Assembly: GCA_036971475.1 (NCBI GenBank)
Contig: JBAIZL010000002.1
Span: 165,710,214-165,774,213 of the forward strand
Length of the DNA stretch: 64,000 bases
Direction of reading: 5' to 3'
DNA from: Prosapia bicincta
Lineage: Eukaryota > Arthropoda > Insecta > Hemiptera > Cercopidae
The position numbers and the translations under genes are program-made. Positions 39,801 through 53,409 of the stretch are shown here, one piece after another (within the stretch, counting starts at the first letter, position 1; every line of letters begins with the position of its first letter). The notes under the pieces are model-generated. The model saw only the letters and a program-made list of their open reading frames with translations. It had not been told where the DNA came from and searched no databases.

Positions 39801-41408
39801 CTAGTTTAGGTACTATATCGCCTTTTCTAAAACATAATTTCCTGACGTCAAACATGGAATTATTAATTCAAACAAAAAAGCTTTTATTTGACGTCATGTT
39901 TACTTTATCGAAATATCTTTTACATAATGAAATACCAAACAATAGCAGTTCCTGAAATTGTTTTTACAAGTACTGTATCTTCCAGTAATAGATAATATTG
40001 GAATGTAATTCCAAAAAGTTTTACCATTGAGTCTTCGTGAGAGAATCTGTTCCAGTGAAGATTTCTCCTCACTGCATGAATAAAAGACTCAACTATGTCA
40101 GTAAAGCAACAACAACAGTAAGGTTCATGTTTGTGATTTGAACTCATTTTATTTACTATTTCAAGTTTATGGTAAAATTGTATATATATACATGCTTGTG
40201 TTAGACAAAAGTTTTCAACTTTTCGTCTATAAATCTATCGTAAAGATAAAGTACGACCTTGAAAGTCAGGCAAATAAAACTTTGGTAAAGAAATATGTCA
40301 GCAGTTATATAAGATTGTTTCAGAGCAATAGACTCTACATATTTATTATCATTTCAAATGTATTATTTGTAAAGTATTTCATATTTTTTTTTGTAATGTT
40401 TGTGTTATGTACTTTCCAAATGTAACTATACGCTTAGTAAATTAATTCCTGCAAAATGTTTAACAGAATTTTCATAAACTACACATAGAACAAAATAGTA
40501 AAATTTTCATACATTTTAAAAGACAATTATAAAGTTAAGTATACAAACAATTTTTAATTTTCCTTAAACTGAAATTAAAATTTGTAGGTTCTATGCCGGT
40601 TTTTATGTATTTTGAACATCAAAACCTATTCTTATTACATATTTTCTATACATTTATTCATTTTTTTAAACGATAATATATAAAACACATGTAATGCATA
40701 CAATTTTGCTTTCTTGCTGAGCAATCTTGTTTTGCATATTATAATTAATAAAAATATGGTGTTTTATAAATGTTTTTTTGTTTATTTGTTTTAGTATTTC
40801 ACACACTTTTTTTGTCATATACAAAATTAAATTAAACGTCACATAAAACTTCTCGTGACTATAAGTATAAGATTTTTATTTGCCTATAAGTCATTGTTGC
40901 TCACATGGTAATCACTCAAAATCATTTTAGAGAGATTTCGTTAACGTAATGTAAAATGTTATTCTGCGAAGTTCTACGAAACAGAATATATAAATATATC
41001 TATAATTTATTTAAAATAGCAAATACGTTTTTGTGCTAATAATGTTATTACTACAAGACGTAAAGCAAACACTGTCGCATAACGGAATTTCTAGAGATCA
41101 CAGTAGCTAGATACACGGTTGAATGACCCGATGCATTTACACAAGTTGCAAGTAAAACTTCAATGATTATAAAAGGACATGATAAATCCAAGAGAATTAT
41201 GTTAAAACACTTTTAATTTAGATATTTTTAATAACGATTTATAACTACAAAATAAAAGTAAATGCGCCATAAGCACTACAGGCCCTTCATTTGTTTTACT
41301 GAAGTGCTTTAAGAATAGTTTTTAAGTATAGGTTAAACTTTTAAAACAATCTTTCTACATTATTTTTAACACAAATTCTTTTCATCATAGTGAAAAGAAA
41401 TGTGAAAT

Positions 41409-41427
41409 CCTAGGAAAATTTCCTAGG
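41409..41427. repeat. Perfect 19-bp palindrome
   Basis: CCTAGGAAA and TTTCCTAGG are exact complements around a single A. Confidence 0.8.
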
Positions 41428-42372
41428 GAAATCTTAGTGTTATTCTAAGGTTGTTCCTTTAAAATATAGTCTACAAACTTTTAATTCAGTTTTACATGTT
41501 TCTACCTAATATAGACCCACAATATTAACAATATTACCAAGAAATATTCTCATTTCAAAAAAAATGTATGACTTTACGTACCAAAACCAAAGGCAAAAGT
41601 AAATTTTTATAAACCTTTTTTAATTGGTAATATTATTTACGAATTAAGGTAAATTCAGATATTAATACTATTTTCAGCTTTTGTGAATAAAGATTTTAGG
41701 TTATAAGTTATGTAACTCAAATCGGTAGCAGAGCCTAGATTGACATTAATATGTTATGCAAGGATAATCCGTAGGAGAACGGGCAAAATTTCATTGATCG
41801 TTCATCACGTGAAAATAATGAGTTAAATTCATACAAACATAGGTCTGGAGACGCTTCGTTAACGAAGTACTGAGAACGGATTTCGCCCCTTTTTCACTTT
41901 TTACCTTACGATGAAACCATAAGCCTACATTGTTGGGCTTTATTTGATTTCTAAACTTTGATCGTATGAGTCTATTTGAGTGTATGGATATATGAACGCC
42001 AAATGGAATAAAATAGGTCCCAGACCTCTAAATACAGTAACTTGTACTGCATCTAATGAAATACGAAAACCAAGGTTTCGAAAATATGCTATGTTTAGGA
42101 TTAAGGTACTTTACTTTGTTGAACGATATTTTAAGCTTGTAGAGAATGTACAAGTCGTTCGTACTGGAAATAATTATGTTATTCAGGTCCATAGCACTCA
42201 ATGTTTTAGAAAATAGTTTTTAAAATTATTGAGAAAAAGTATGTTTCTATGATATACCAGATAGATACGCGATCCTTTTCGTGGCTTGCTCCTGTGTTAC
42301 GTAACAAAATCTGGGTCACCTGATGTTTCTTATTAACATGATGATTTTATTGACAAAAAACACAGTGTTTGA

Positions 42373-42433
42373 AAATGACCCATTCATTTATAGTGTAGAA
42401 TTAAAAACTAATTTATAGACAAATGGGTCATTT
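42373..42433. repeat. 12-bp inverted repeat, 37-nt loop
   Basis: AAATGACCCATT at 42373-42384 pairs exactly with AATGGGTCATTT at 42422-42433. Confidence 0.75.
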
Positions 42434-45294
42434 CCTATACGTTCGTTTCTTGTTGAATGTGATCCAAATCATTCTACCCATTAAGAAAATAAGTAATAAG
42501 TGTGGTCAATACAACCCAAGCACAAGTACGAGGCGAATTGAGTGTGTTGTACTGGTTTATAATGAAACAAAGTGTGGCTCATTGTTTTTAAAATGAAAGT
42601 TAAATATTCATTTAAAATGATTTCTTTTAGAATTTGTGTGTGCTTCTTAAGCTGAGTTTTAAATTACTGTCTGTCGGATTTAAACTCTCTTAAATTTTGT
42701 TTTAAAAATTAAAGGTATGTGTTAATCAAATACCAAGGTTTGTATACTTTATCAGATAATTTAAAAATACTACATATCTAAGAAAAGTTTAGACAAAATT
42801 CAATTTGTCAGTCACTGTTAAATAAAGGATACACCTTAAATAGCTCTCTCGCAATTCAAATTTCAGTATTGCTTCACTGCAGCATGGAAACTGAAACCAT
42901 TGCGAAAAGCTTGCCACTGTAGCTCATTAACGAAAATTTTCCAGACCTATTTTTTTGTGAACTTTGTTCATTAGTTCCACCAGAGGAACATAACTGAAAG
43001 TAACCCTTTTTCTTCCCAGTATAATGTCGACTTCTTTTGGTATAATTTGTAACCAATCACATTAATGTACTACAGCAGTTCAAGAAATATTATAAGTGAA
43101 CAGATGGACAGGCGCATCTCACGTTGTGCCACTAAAAGGGTTAACTTTAGAGCATTTTGAACATCACTTGTACCAAGGAATATTTTCAATTGAACAATTC
43201 TTAAAATTATATCATCATTACAGGCGACCAAAATTTTAGATGATTTTGTTATTTGTTTATTTTTATAATGCTTTTATTGCATTATTTTAATGTTCTCTAT
43301 TATTTCCTTTATCCTATTGTAAAATCAAATATTGTGGTATATCCTTCATACATAATGTATGCAAAGGTTATTGAAAATCCACTTATTTGTCTGTCACAGT
43401 TGTATCAAATGTTCTTGCTGACACCCTGGAGGTAAATTCACAACAGGCCGAAGTGTTCGTTATATATTCTGGATATTGCTGGAGTTGCAAGTCGCACTTC
43501 CAGTAATTAAGCACCAGATGTCATATCATTATAAATTCAACATTTACGGGTTCAATTTACTAATATGTTTGCTTCATCTTGCACCCTTCCAACGTCCTGA
43601 ATTAACGATTAACTTTCACCCCAAAACCCATAGTCTAACAGTTACGATTGGACAATTCGATTTTCTTTCACTTTTTATCTAGTCGCCTTCATAGAAGCAT
43701 TGCTTTAAACAAACTTCTGAGTTAATATTAATACGTATCACAACAAAGCTATAACCTTGATCCCTATGACAATATTCTTAAAGAAATATTTTATAATGAA
43801 ATTTTTAGGATGATAAGAAGGGAAGAAATGTACAATTTTGAAGACGTAACTCATTTCTAGAACAATAAGTCCATATTGTGATTTATTAAATACGACCGGA
43901 TGGAAGTAAATCTCAATTTTAATGAAAACCAAATTTTAGTTGTTAATTATTATTTTATTATAACTCCAATCATCAATAAGGATATATTTGAAATGTATTT
44001 AGTTTTTTTTAACAAAACGTAAAACGTTATTTCAATTTTCACATGTATTTTAGCTACCTGATATTTTATGGCCAAAATATTACTTAATCTCCCAGTGTTT
44101 TCCACCTTAACAGTATCAGCTTCTGTGAAGGTAATTTCATGCTTTTATTATAAATTTGTTTAACGCTAAATCCGAAAGAGTAAAACTTATTAATTATAAC
44201 GTAAACAATTATGACAGATTAGGACGTCAAGAGGGATTATTTTCGTACTCGCTTCTAAACCCTGCGGAATGGTAATTAAACTCATTTTTCAGGATGAATA
44301 AAGCTACTATCAATCATGTTTGAAATTGTTTCCAACAAACAAAGTAAACAATGCAAATACAAAAAGTGAATTATTTAATTAAATAACTTCCATTGGTAAA
44401 ACTTCTTTATTTTATATACATATGGTAATAATAACGTCATCGTTACCAAACGTTATTCTGAAACGTTCTATTTCTAGTAATTTTTTGTGCAAACTCGAAA
44501 TTAGTTTATTTGCTTTATAACCCTAATTTAGTTCATGTTATTAAAACGTTAAAATAATTAAAATTTTACTAAAACGAAAAACGTACTAATAGCATTGATA
44601 TCAATCCGAAATAATAAAATTTGGAATGACTTGTACATTAAATGAACAAGCATGTATGTTGATATAAAATACAATTTATACATGCACAAACATATTGTGC
44701 ATAAACTTATAGGTACGAAAAACGATAAAGAGTTAGTATTAGGATGCACTACCTAATATTAAGAACTTCAAACAAATTTCGTTTTGTACTTTAATAGAAG
44801 TAATAATAACTTTACTCTTATATTTCTTAAATACTTTAAATTTTCTGCTATAAAAGTAATAAAACTTAGAAAATACTAGTACCCTAAGAAGAACAATTGT
44901 GTAAAAACCCAAAGATGGTGATCTAGTGTGATATTATAGAATAGTAATGAAATATAGGATAAACAAATCTTTTTTACTAAACGTTTTTGCAGTGTTCTAC
45001 AAAGGCTTGATGGGTAGTAGAGAAGCGAACAGTACAATAAGCTTTCCAAATATATTTAAGGAGCTTAATCAGAGAACGATTGCTCTAATGAAGCCGGGAG
45101 ACGATCGGATTTTGTAGTAGAAATATTGGGAAAGTTAAACAGTCCTGTCTAAAATTTACTAACGCAGACAAAAATGAGTCTCTGTAACCCCATACAGAGC
45201 TGTTTTTTGTTAGACCCTAATGCTGTTTTATAATAGGAAGAATAATAAAATATTTGTAACTTATTTTATTGGTGAATATCTAACACGCTTGCAC

Positions 45295-45296
<2 letters not shown>

Positions 45297-45357
<61 letters not shown>
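45297..45357. repeat. (TA)n microsatellite
   Basis: About 60 bp of pure TA. Confidence 0.97.
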
Positions 45358-45360
<3 letters not shown>

Positions 45361-45407
45361 GCTGTTGGGTGAAATTTGGAGGCAAGCTGAGTCACATTTA
45401 TTGTCTG

Positions 45408-45415
45408 TTTGTGTG

Positions 45416-45475
<60 letters not shown>

Positions 45476-45530
45476 AGTATGTGTGTGTGTGTGTGTGTGT
45501 TGGTGTGTGTTTGTGTGTGTGTGTGTGTTG

Positions 45531-45586
<56 letters not shown>

Positions 45587-45635
45587 GAGTGTGTGTGTGT
45601 GTGTGTGAGTGTGTGTGTGTGTGTGTATGTGTGTA
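45408..45635. repeat. (TG)n microsatellite
   Basis: About 228 bp of TG with scattered TTG, TCAG, TTGG and GAG interruptions. Long frames here are repeat translations. Confidence 0.97.
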
Positions 45636-45639
45636 TGAA

Positions 45640-46149
45640 AAGAGCCGATTAAGGAAGCATAATAATTGCCCACATGGTCAAGAGAATATTTCAATTGTAA
45701 ATGTCAGTTAGTGCTATAAATAAGTTTTCGATACGTGTTGGCAAGTATATGGGTGAAGATGAAGTCTAGGGTAAAATAATTCTGAAATATGCTGTAAAGG
45801 AAATCTTGACATCTGGAGGAGACAAAAAACTCACAACATTTGGGTGTCACAATAAGAAAACACTAAATCAGCATAAAAACGATTAGCGGAGAGTTCGTTC
45901 AAATGTATAAATGTTATACTCAGGGGGATAAAATAAGAGGTATAAAATGAGCGTTATTTAAATGTATGATCGTAGGGGAAACGGGGTCTACGGTTTCACC
46001 TGCTTAGGAATTTAGACGTATTTAGTTAGGAAAGGGGGGGGGATTTAGAAGAATACTTATCGGAAATATGAATAAATGATAAGGTACTGTAATATCAGCT
46101 GTTAGGTTTATTTGTGTAGTCGAGATATTCGTTAAACAAATGACAAGCC
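45640..46149. other. No gene seen
   Basis: Unique AT-rich sequence with a G run near 46035. Confidence 0.5.
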
Positions 46150-46337
46150 GGTTGAATATCAAGTGAAATTTAATAATTTATTGCGTCGTTTCGGCAACTG
46201 ATTTGTTTCCTTTAACTAGCCAGTAGTGCTATGAAATGTAAGGACCTTGTGTTTCATAGTAATACAAGTTTAATAAGGTCCACAAATTAGTTGCCGAAAC
46301 ATTGCATTAAATCAATAAACTTTACTGATATTCAACC
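46150..46337. repeat. Palindromic element with CCGAAAC motif
   Basis: GGTTGAATATC opens the left arm (46150) and GATATTCAACC closes the right arm (46337). Inner blocks TTTCGGCAACTGATTT and AAATTAGTTGCCGAAA also pair, giving arms of about 55 bp. A nested stem CTATGAAA/TTTCATAG sits in the loop. Reading outward, each arm has TTGCCGAAAC followed by a TTTA/TAAA-rich stretch, similar in layout to the hairpin family at 420 and 21307 but with different sequence. Possible Penelope-like terminus; inference only. Confidence 0.8.
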
Positions 46338-46809
46338 ACGAATTAATTACGAAACCTAATAAAGAAAGAGGGCTAGTAAACATTAAAGCAGTCATTGTCC
46401 AGAAGTGATAGTGTTTTGAAGTTAAATCCCAATAGTAGCAAGTGGAAGCCGACGAGACTCAAACAAATAATGTAAAACTTTACAAGATTAGATTTAACCC
46501 AACAGAAAGATTTATATCTCAATATCTTTTATTTATTTTTAAATTCATTCTATTTATAAATTCAATTACTTTATTAGATTAAGCCGTTTCTACTTTATAG
46601 AAAGACCCCAATAACAACCACAGAGTGTAGTATTAAATATTTATGTATTTCAATAAGTTGTAATGAAGAACCAAAGGCCTGAGGAGTTGACCCTAATTTT
46701 AAAATTTATATTAGTTATCAATCAAATGTTTGCCTTTAAATCATCTTCAAGTACTTAAAACCATAAAAATGTAAATTACAGAATGCCAGTAAAAATAAAT
46801 TAGCTGATA

Positions 46810-47058
46810 TTACAATAATTACACTTTGGCTATTACTTGCGACCAGAGATTTATTAACTAAAAGTTGTTAGTTGTTAACTTACACTTACGCAAGTGTAAG
46901 TTAACAATTAACAACTTTTATTTACCAAATGTCTGGTCGCAAGTCATAGCAAAAGTGTAATTTGTAATTTACAAGTGTAAGTTAATAATTAACAAACTTT
47001 TAGTTAACAAATATCTGGCCGCAAGTAATAGCAAAAGTGTAATTTGTAATTTACAACC
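46810..47058. repeat. Palindrome with duplicated right arm
   Basis: The left arm (46810-46887) contains ACTTGCGACCAGA and GTTAACTTACACTT. It is the inverted copy of 46892-46970 (AAGTGTAAGTTAACAATTAA ... GTCTGGTCGCAAGT), and a third arm at 46973-47058 repeats the second directly with few changes (TCTGGCCGCAAGT). The palindrome centre is only 4 nt. GATATTACAATAAT occurs at 46806 and again at about 47085, just outside, and might be a target duplication or chance. Confidence 0.9.
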
Positions 47059-47099
47059 AGCTCGTCATGAACAACAACAAGACTTAGATATTACAATAA

Positions 47100-49120
47100 T
47101 GTTTGTTAAATTATTAGCAAACTTAGGGTATAGCTGTAGGTAATCTGAGGCAACACTGTTTATTTACTTATCACTTCCTTTATTCACCTATCACTTAGGT
47201 ATTATTGTACCTAAACAAGAACCCTAATTGTACATTGGCAATTCAAAATGATTTAAACGTATATTATATGATAATTTGTTGAAAAATCTTACATAATAAT
47301 TGATTTTACGAATTGAGTTTTAGGTATATTATCAATTACAAGTTTGTAACCTAATAAATGAAGGATTAGCGTTCCTATTCGCGACAAGGGCTAAACAATT
47401 TTAAAAAATACCATGAATCTTACAAAGTAGTTTTAGATTGTGTTATGGAAATTGTAATTCTAAATTAAAGTAAAATGTCATATTTAACTTTAAAATAAAT
47501 TTTAACAGCCTAATTAAATTATTTGTTTGATAATTAAATTTTAACCAACAATTTGTCTCACAAGTTATACCAATTTCAGGTGAGAAAAAGCTCCCTTATA
47601 TTGGCGCGTAGATTAGTCATAATTCCATTTTTTTAAATGAAATGTTCTGTGGAAGAACTTAATTAGATAAATATCGGAAACTGTAACGTTAAATTAAATT
47701 TAAAATATCACTTTCTCTCACAAACTGAAAGTGATCCGTCAATAAAACTTTTAATTTAAGGTAGTGACTGTTATTCATAATTCATTTAGTTTCCAAATCC
47801 GAAATACAACTGCAAAATTATATCAAAGCATACGAGTTTATCTTTATTTCTTTGTTACTAATATGATTTTCTTAATACCAATTAATAAGACATATTGTAC
47901 ATGTTCTTCTCCATTTATATGTAAATTATAATTTAAAATATCTATCTAGATTAGAGAAACATGACATAAATATTTAATAATGATAATATTATTATTAATT
48001 TAAATAAAGTTTATTTACGATAGGTTATTGCAATCTTAACAAATATTGAGTCAATATAACGATTGTTTCATATACAGTGATATATATGTGTTTCTTATGC
48101 ATTTGTTACTGAGTTATAGTTTAACAAATTTGTTACTAACAAAGTTAGTTTAAACAAATTGCTCGGTTATTTTAAACAGCTGAAGGGCAGTTGTCCATGA
48201 TTGGAGTACACTTAATTTATTTATTTCACTAAACAAGATGTTTCTTTCGTATCTAAATAAAGTCGAAAGGGGAGCATATAGAATAATGTCACTATAATAT
48301 TAGTGAACACACGCTAGTAAACAGACTTGTGAAAATTTCAATATGAAAGAAAACTTGAAAACACCTAATATTCAGGGTTTTCTTTTAAATTGCGAGTTTA
48401 GTATTATAACCTCTATTAACATATAATGCGCATCAATTCACGTCACAAATATAATAATTGAAAAAAATACATGACATGTGGTTTACAGGAACATATAAAA
48501 ACACAATTAACTACTTGGGTAAGTATTATGGTAATAAAGGCTAGAATGAAGACTATAAATGTCGTTTACATAAAATATGAAATCGTGATTCCTTGAAAAA
48601 GAGAACCGTCGTTTTTATACTTTTCTATTTACTAAACAGAAGTTCTTATTTCTATTAATGTATTAGCTTATACGTTATAAATATAACTGTTACAAATTAC
48701 ACCCTATATCCCTTTTTATATTAAGAAATGGTAACAATTGACCAAAAGTATTTGTGAATCAAAGTAGAAAATTTAGGTCATTTTGACTATTTCCTTTGTT
48801 AAATAAAAAAAAAATACGTAGTATTGGATTCTAAATTTTCCACCAGCTAGACTTTAAAAAAAATGGGTAATTTTTTAAGTTTAAACTATAATGACTAGGT
48901 GATGTTTGTCACAATTGTCTATATAATTGCCTTCCTGGAAAACTGTTGTTGACGTTTATTTGGTTACCAAACAAAAACCTTCAATCTACTTATATACTTG
49001 AATAGTTACACAGTAATTGAACTGCGAAAGTAATATGAAATTATTTGTCAATGGCCAGTTACTCAACCATAATCAATTGTTTTATTGAAACGAATAGTCC
49101 ATATTAAGTGCAGTACGATT
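47100..49120. other. AT-rich sequence, no gene seen
   Basis: Nothing recognisable. Confidence 0.5.
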
Positions 49121-49262
49121 TCTCTCTTCCCCTCTCTCTCTAGATTCATCTCTCTCACTCTCTCTCTTTCTCTCGCTAGCACACACACACAAACACATAC
49201 ACACACACACACATATTTTATATATATATATATATATATATTTATTTATTTATTTATTTATA
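49121..49262. repeat. Compound microsatellite (CT)n(CA)n(TA)n(TTTA)n
   Basis: CT-rich 49121-49174, CA-rich 49180-49213, TA 49219-49240, TTTA 49241-49262. The 62-codon frame over it is a repeat artefact. Confidence 0.93.
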
Positions 49263-49499
49263 CGTATGTATAATATCGTAGTAATTTACAAATATTTTAG
49301 CGTTTTTCATAGAAATGAAATGCGAATGCGTTATTTATGATATTGAATATTTGGTTGATTATTCTAGTTTATAATACAATACATAACACATAATTCTTTT
49401 AATGAACAGGCAATATGAGTTTACAGATCAATGTAATGTATTAGTTGCCTTCATAAAATTAGGTACGTACCACTTAGATCAACTTAAAAAAAATTTGAT

Positions 49500-50510
49500 T
49501 AGGATTTGAAATAATACTAGCTTTAAGGAATAAATTTTATTAACGCTGCAAACTGTGATAAAATCCCGGGATTCATGGAAATAAATCACTCTCAACAACC
49601 AGAGCGTGCACATTTCTGCTACAAAATGTTATTTATTCAGGGTAAAATGCATTTAATTGCATTCAACAAACGTAACCTCAGCACATCTCGAAAGTAATGA
49701 ATATTCACAGAAACTAATTCAAATATTTTTGCAGGAAACAATATTTGAATTTTGTGTTTTTATTTCTCCGGAATAAGTTGTATTGATTCTCTGAATAACA
49801 AACACGTTCATAACTGTTACAGTATAATAAAATTTATTTGAATATAATTATTTTTAATTGTTTCCCTATCAGATAAAACTAAACCTGTGTTTTTATATTT
49901 TAATTTAAAAAATTAAAACATATTTTATGAAAGAGTATTTTGTAACTAAACAAAACAAATAAGTATTTTGCTAATAACTATTTGAAATTTAGAACACAAT
50001 TTCCAACTTGTTAATCCCACATCCTCATTTTATTTAAAATATTCACTTGTGAAAACACAGAGCTTACAAATTTTATTTATTCTATAATAGTTTCGTAGAA
50101 AAATTTTAGGGCTTTTAATTTTATGTATCTTTACTAATTCATATTCCAGCAAAAAGGAATGAATGATATGAAATAGTTTTTGGTTACACTGACGAAAACA
50201 TGGCAAGCCTCCAAATAATAATTATGTTAATTGACATTTTGATTACTAATGTAACCTAGAGTAAACTGTAGGGTGTATCTACACTCGTAGCGTGACATTA
50301 TCATTTGCAACTATTACAAACAAACAAAAAAAAAACACAAAACTAAATGTATGTATTTATAAATATTAATTTTTTTCTAGAAATAACATTTATGTTTTAA
50401 AAGAAATATTTTATTGTAAACGACAAATCGTATCAAATGTTCAACAAGTAAATGCCTAGAGAAAACATGAGTCCAAATAAATCTTTAAAAATAATTATAA
50501 TAAAAAAAAA
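49500..50510 (+). repeat. Diverged direct repeat, copy 1
   Basis: About 1 kb of non-coding sequence co-linear with 50735-51800. Matching landmarks, copy 1 then copy 2: TTATTCAGGGTAAAATGCAT and TTATTCAGGGCAAAATGTAT; CTCGAAAGTAATGAATATTC and CTCGAAAGTAAAGCATATTC; TTTAGAACACAATTTCCAAC and TTTAGAACACAATCTTCAAC; GGGTGTATCTACACTCG and GAGTGTATCTATAACCG; AAGTAAATGCCTAGAGA and AAGTAAATGCATAGAGA. Offset grows from about 1240 to 1265 bp. No open frame is conserved, so this is either an old tandem duplication or two insertions of one element. Confidence 0.88.
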
Positions 50511-50734
50511 ATTATAGTTTTGCTGTCATAATACTAGTTAAGTACTGCTAGGATATTTTTGAAAAAGTTGGGTATTGCTTGGTTAGTTGATAAATACATT
50601 TACAATATCTGAAGTACCTGGTATTACTAATGTATAATGTATTTTGATACTTTTATTTTAATAAATTTAAACAAACGAAAAATAATAATAAATCAACTAG
50701 GGAATATTTGAGAAATATAAGATTACTTTTGAAG

Positions 50735-51800
50735 AAGCCCTGAATTAATACTAACTTCAATTGATAAATTTTAGTAATGCTGCAATCGTTGAAAACAGTC
50801 TGCGTTTCGTTTCATGACAATAAATCTCGCGCAACAATCAGGGAGTGCACATTGACTTTATGAAATATTCTTTATTCAGGGCAAAATGTATTTAATTGTA
50901 TTCAGCAAAAGCAACCATGACACGACTCGAAAGTAAAGCATATTCACTAAAACTAACACAGACATATTTATAATAGACTTAGGAACTTAAATTCTGTTAA
51001 TCTTTTCAGTCAGAATAAGTTATTTTGGTTTTTTGAGTAATTAAAACGTTCGTAACGCATACAGTAGAATAGAGCTCAACCGATTAGAATTATTTTAACT
51101 TAATCCCCTATATAATAAAAATAAACCTTTGTTTCTAATATTTGTATTATTGTTGTATATTGTAATATCGTAACATATATCATGAGATGGAATATTGTAA
51201 CAGAGTATTAAAATTACAGTATTATTTAAGTGTTTTTATAATCACTGTTTGCATTTTAGAACACAATCTTCAACTCGTGAATTCAAAATCCTTGTTTTTT
51301 ATAAAATATTTTCCTGCGAAAACCATTATTTTATAAAATTTTAATACTTTATAGTAGTAGAGTAGAAAATGTTTTAAGGCATTTAATTTCATGTTATTTT
51401 AGTCATTTATATTGAGGCAGAGCTAAAGTCATCATAACAAATAGTTTTCTGTTACACTTACGAAAAACGCAAGGGTCAAAATATTACCTGAATTTATAAA
51501 CATTTTTTGTGGCCATTTGAATGATGTACCTTCATGTGAATTGCGGAGTGTATCTATAACCGTTAAGTGGCAGTTTCAATTACAACTATTATAAACCAAA
51601 AGAACACAAAAATCAATTTAGGTAATATATGTTGATTTGCTTTCTTTTGCAGAAAACATATATACTTTTAAAAGTCTGATATTTTGAAAGACGAACTGTA
51701 GCAAATGCTCAAGTAAATGCATAGAGAGAGTATAAGACCGAATAATCCTTACCATTTTACAAATAAACCTATCATAAAAATAAACCATACTGATTGGTCT
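50735..51800 (+). repeat. Diverged direct repeat, copy 2
   Basis: Partner of 49500-50510 in the same orientation, separated by about 225 bp that I cannot match to the sequence after copy 2. Similarity is spread over the whole length with many substitutions and small indels. Confidence 0.88.
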
Positions 51801-53400
51801 GTGAATTATTTGTTATAGTTTCCATACGTTTGTGGTATTAGGATCATTGTTTTTATTATAGAGCACAAATTTTTTGCTTTTGTCATATTTGTTGTAAATT
51901 ATAAGAGACATTAACAGATAAGAAATTTCATTGTTGAATCAAATGTAACATCCATTTTTCTGATAAGGTTTTTAGTTTTTTCTATTCATTCAAATATTGA
52001 ATATCCCATTGCCCATTCCAGTCAATCTATAGTGTACATTAATAATGCAAGCAGTTCTCTATAAAGTCGATCCTTAAATTCAAATTATTTTTATCATCTA
52101 GTAATTCTCAAGTTATTATTATTAGACTTAAAAGTTTTGAAAAGACTACAAACCTAACGATACTAAGGTACATTATATAAATGATATTTGTGAATGAGAA
52201 AATAAATAATACATGACTCAAAGCTAAAAAGGTTTCTAAATTCATCAATGCCCAAGTTCCTACACCATAGGTGGTGCACGTTTCAGTTTACGTAACGAAA
52301 GATGAAAAATGCATTCCGTTGTTTCAGAAAAGATTAAACTTACCCAATATATTTATTATTTTTTTTTTAGATGTAATACATTACAGAATTACAGTTTGTG
52401 TATACAAGGTTATAATTAGGGTTGGAAGTTTCATTTACCGTAGAAGAAAAGATAGTTTTTTAAAACTTTGAAGATTTATGAGAAAATAATTTAATGAAAT
52501 TTCAATCATGCTGTAAGGAAAATGGACGAGGGTGTATGGAAAGAAATATAACATTAGATAACTATCCACCAGACGATGTGATTTTGTTTTTGTGTATGGG
52601 TGCCGCCCTTTAATTATTTCCATCGGTATTTTCCTACAACGTGGTCCTTATGCACTGCAAGCACCTCTAGTATAAAATGAGAAAGCCAAGCCAATCTCAT
52701 AAAAAAAAGTGTAAGATATTATTAATAATAATTATTATAAAATGAATGGTATAAATAAAACTGAACTTTGTTATCTTAAAATGGCAATTACAAAATAAAT
52801 GAAATTATAAAGATTTTTGATTAAATGTAATATTTGCGTCGTCAACCAGGAAATAAAGGTAAAAAGTGAAGGTTGACATAAGCTGTTCACCTTCAATAAG
52901 TTATATTTTAATTAAGGGGAGTGCCACTTTCTCTCTGTAATGTTATTTAAATGGGAGTTTGGATGTTCAGTTAGGTATAATTATCTCTAAAACGATTACA
53001 AATATCCTAATGAAATATTTTGGCAATTATTATTATTACTAGGGAAACACAATACTCTAAAAATATCTCTGATAAAACACTTATTCCCACTTTTTAAAAC
53101 TAATTAAAATTGTCGTACATTTTACCACATGTTCAGAATATATGTAATATTTTTCGGGCCTTAAATGAAACAAAATACAATATTTCTTTTTAAAGTATTA
53201 TTTAGGAAATAATGTTGTTAGTAAACACAAAAAATGACAATAGCTCTTACGGTTCAAGATTCATTGGTACCTAATCTTTAAAAAAACATAGTTTTTAGAA
53301 AACGCAAGGTGAAAAAAGACAGTATCTTTCTTACCATTATATCCTCTTGGACAGCAGTCCCCCATATCTTCATCTTCCCTCTTCCTGTTAAATAATCTTC
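51801..53400. other. AT-rich sequence, no gene seen
   Basis: Frames 52271-52471 and 52435-52623 show no domain. Confidence 0.5.
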
Positions 53401-53409
53401 TCTTGATTC

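Larger units (their letters stand above)
36851..45296. other. Long AT-rich stretch, no gene seen
   Basis: The largest frame is 117 codons (38815-39168 minus) with no recognisable domain or codon bias. Others (37535-37816, 39920-40147, 40138-40425, 41980-42216, 42874-43056) are similar. Short palindromes at 41409-41427, 41854-41867 and 42373-42433 are listed separately or in the findings. I see no RNA gene or transposon terminus. Confidence 0.5.

Noticed and set aside
41854..41867. 14-bp palindrome CTTCGTTAACGAAG
   Set aside because: Single occurrence seen, no matching partner element or regulatory context; below what I would call a feature.
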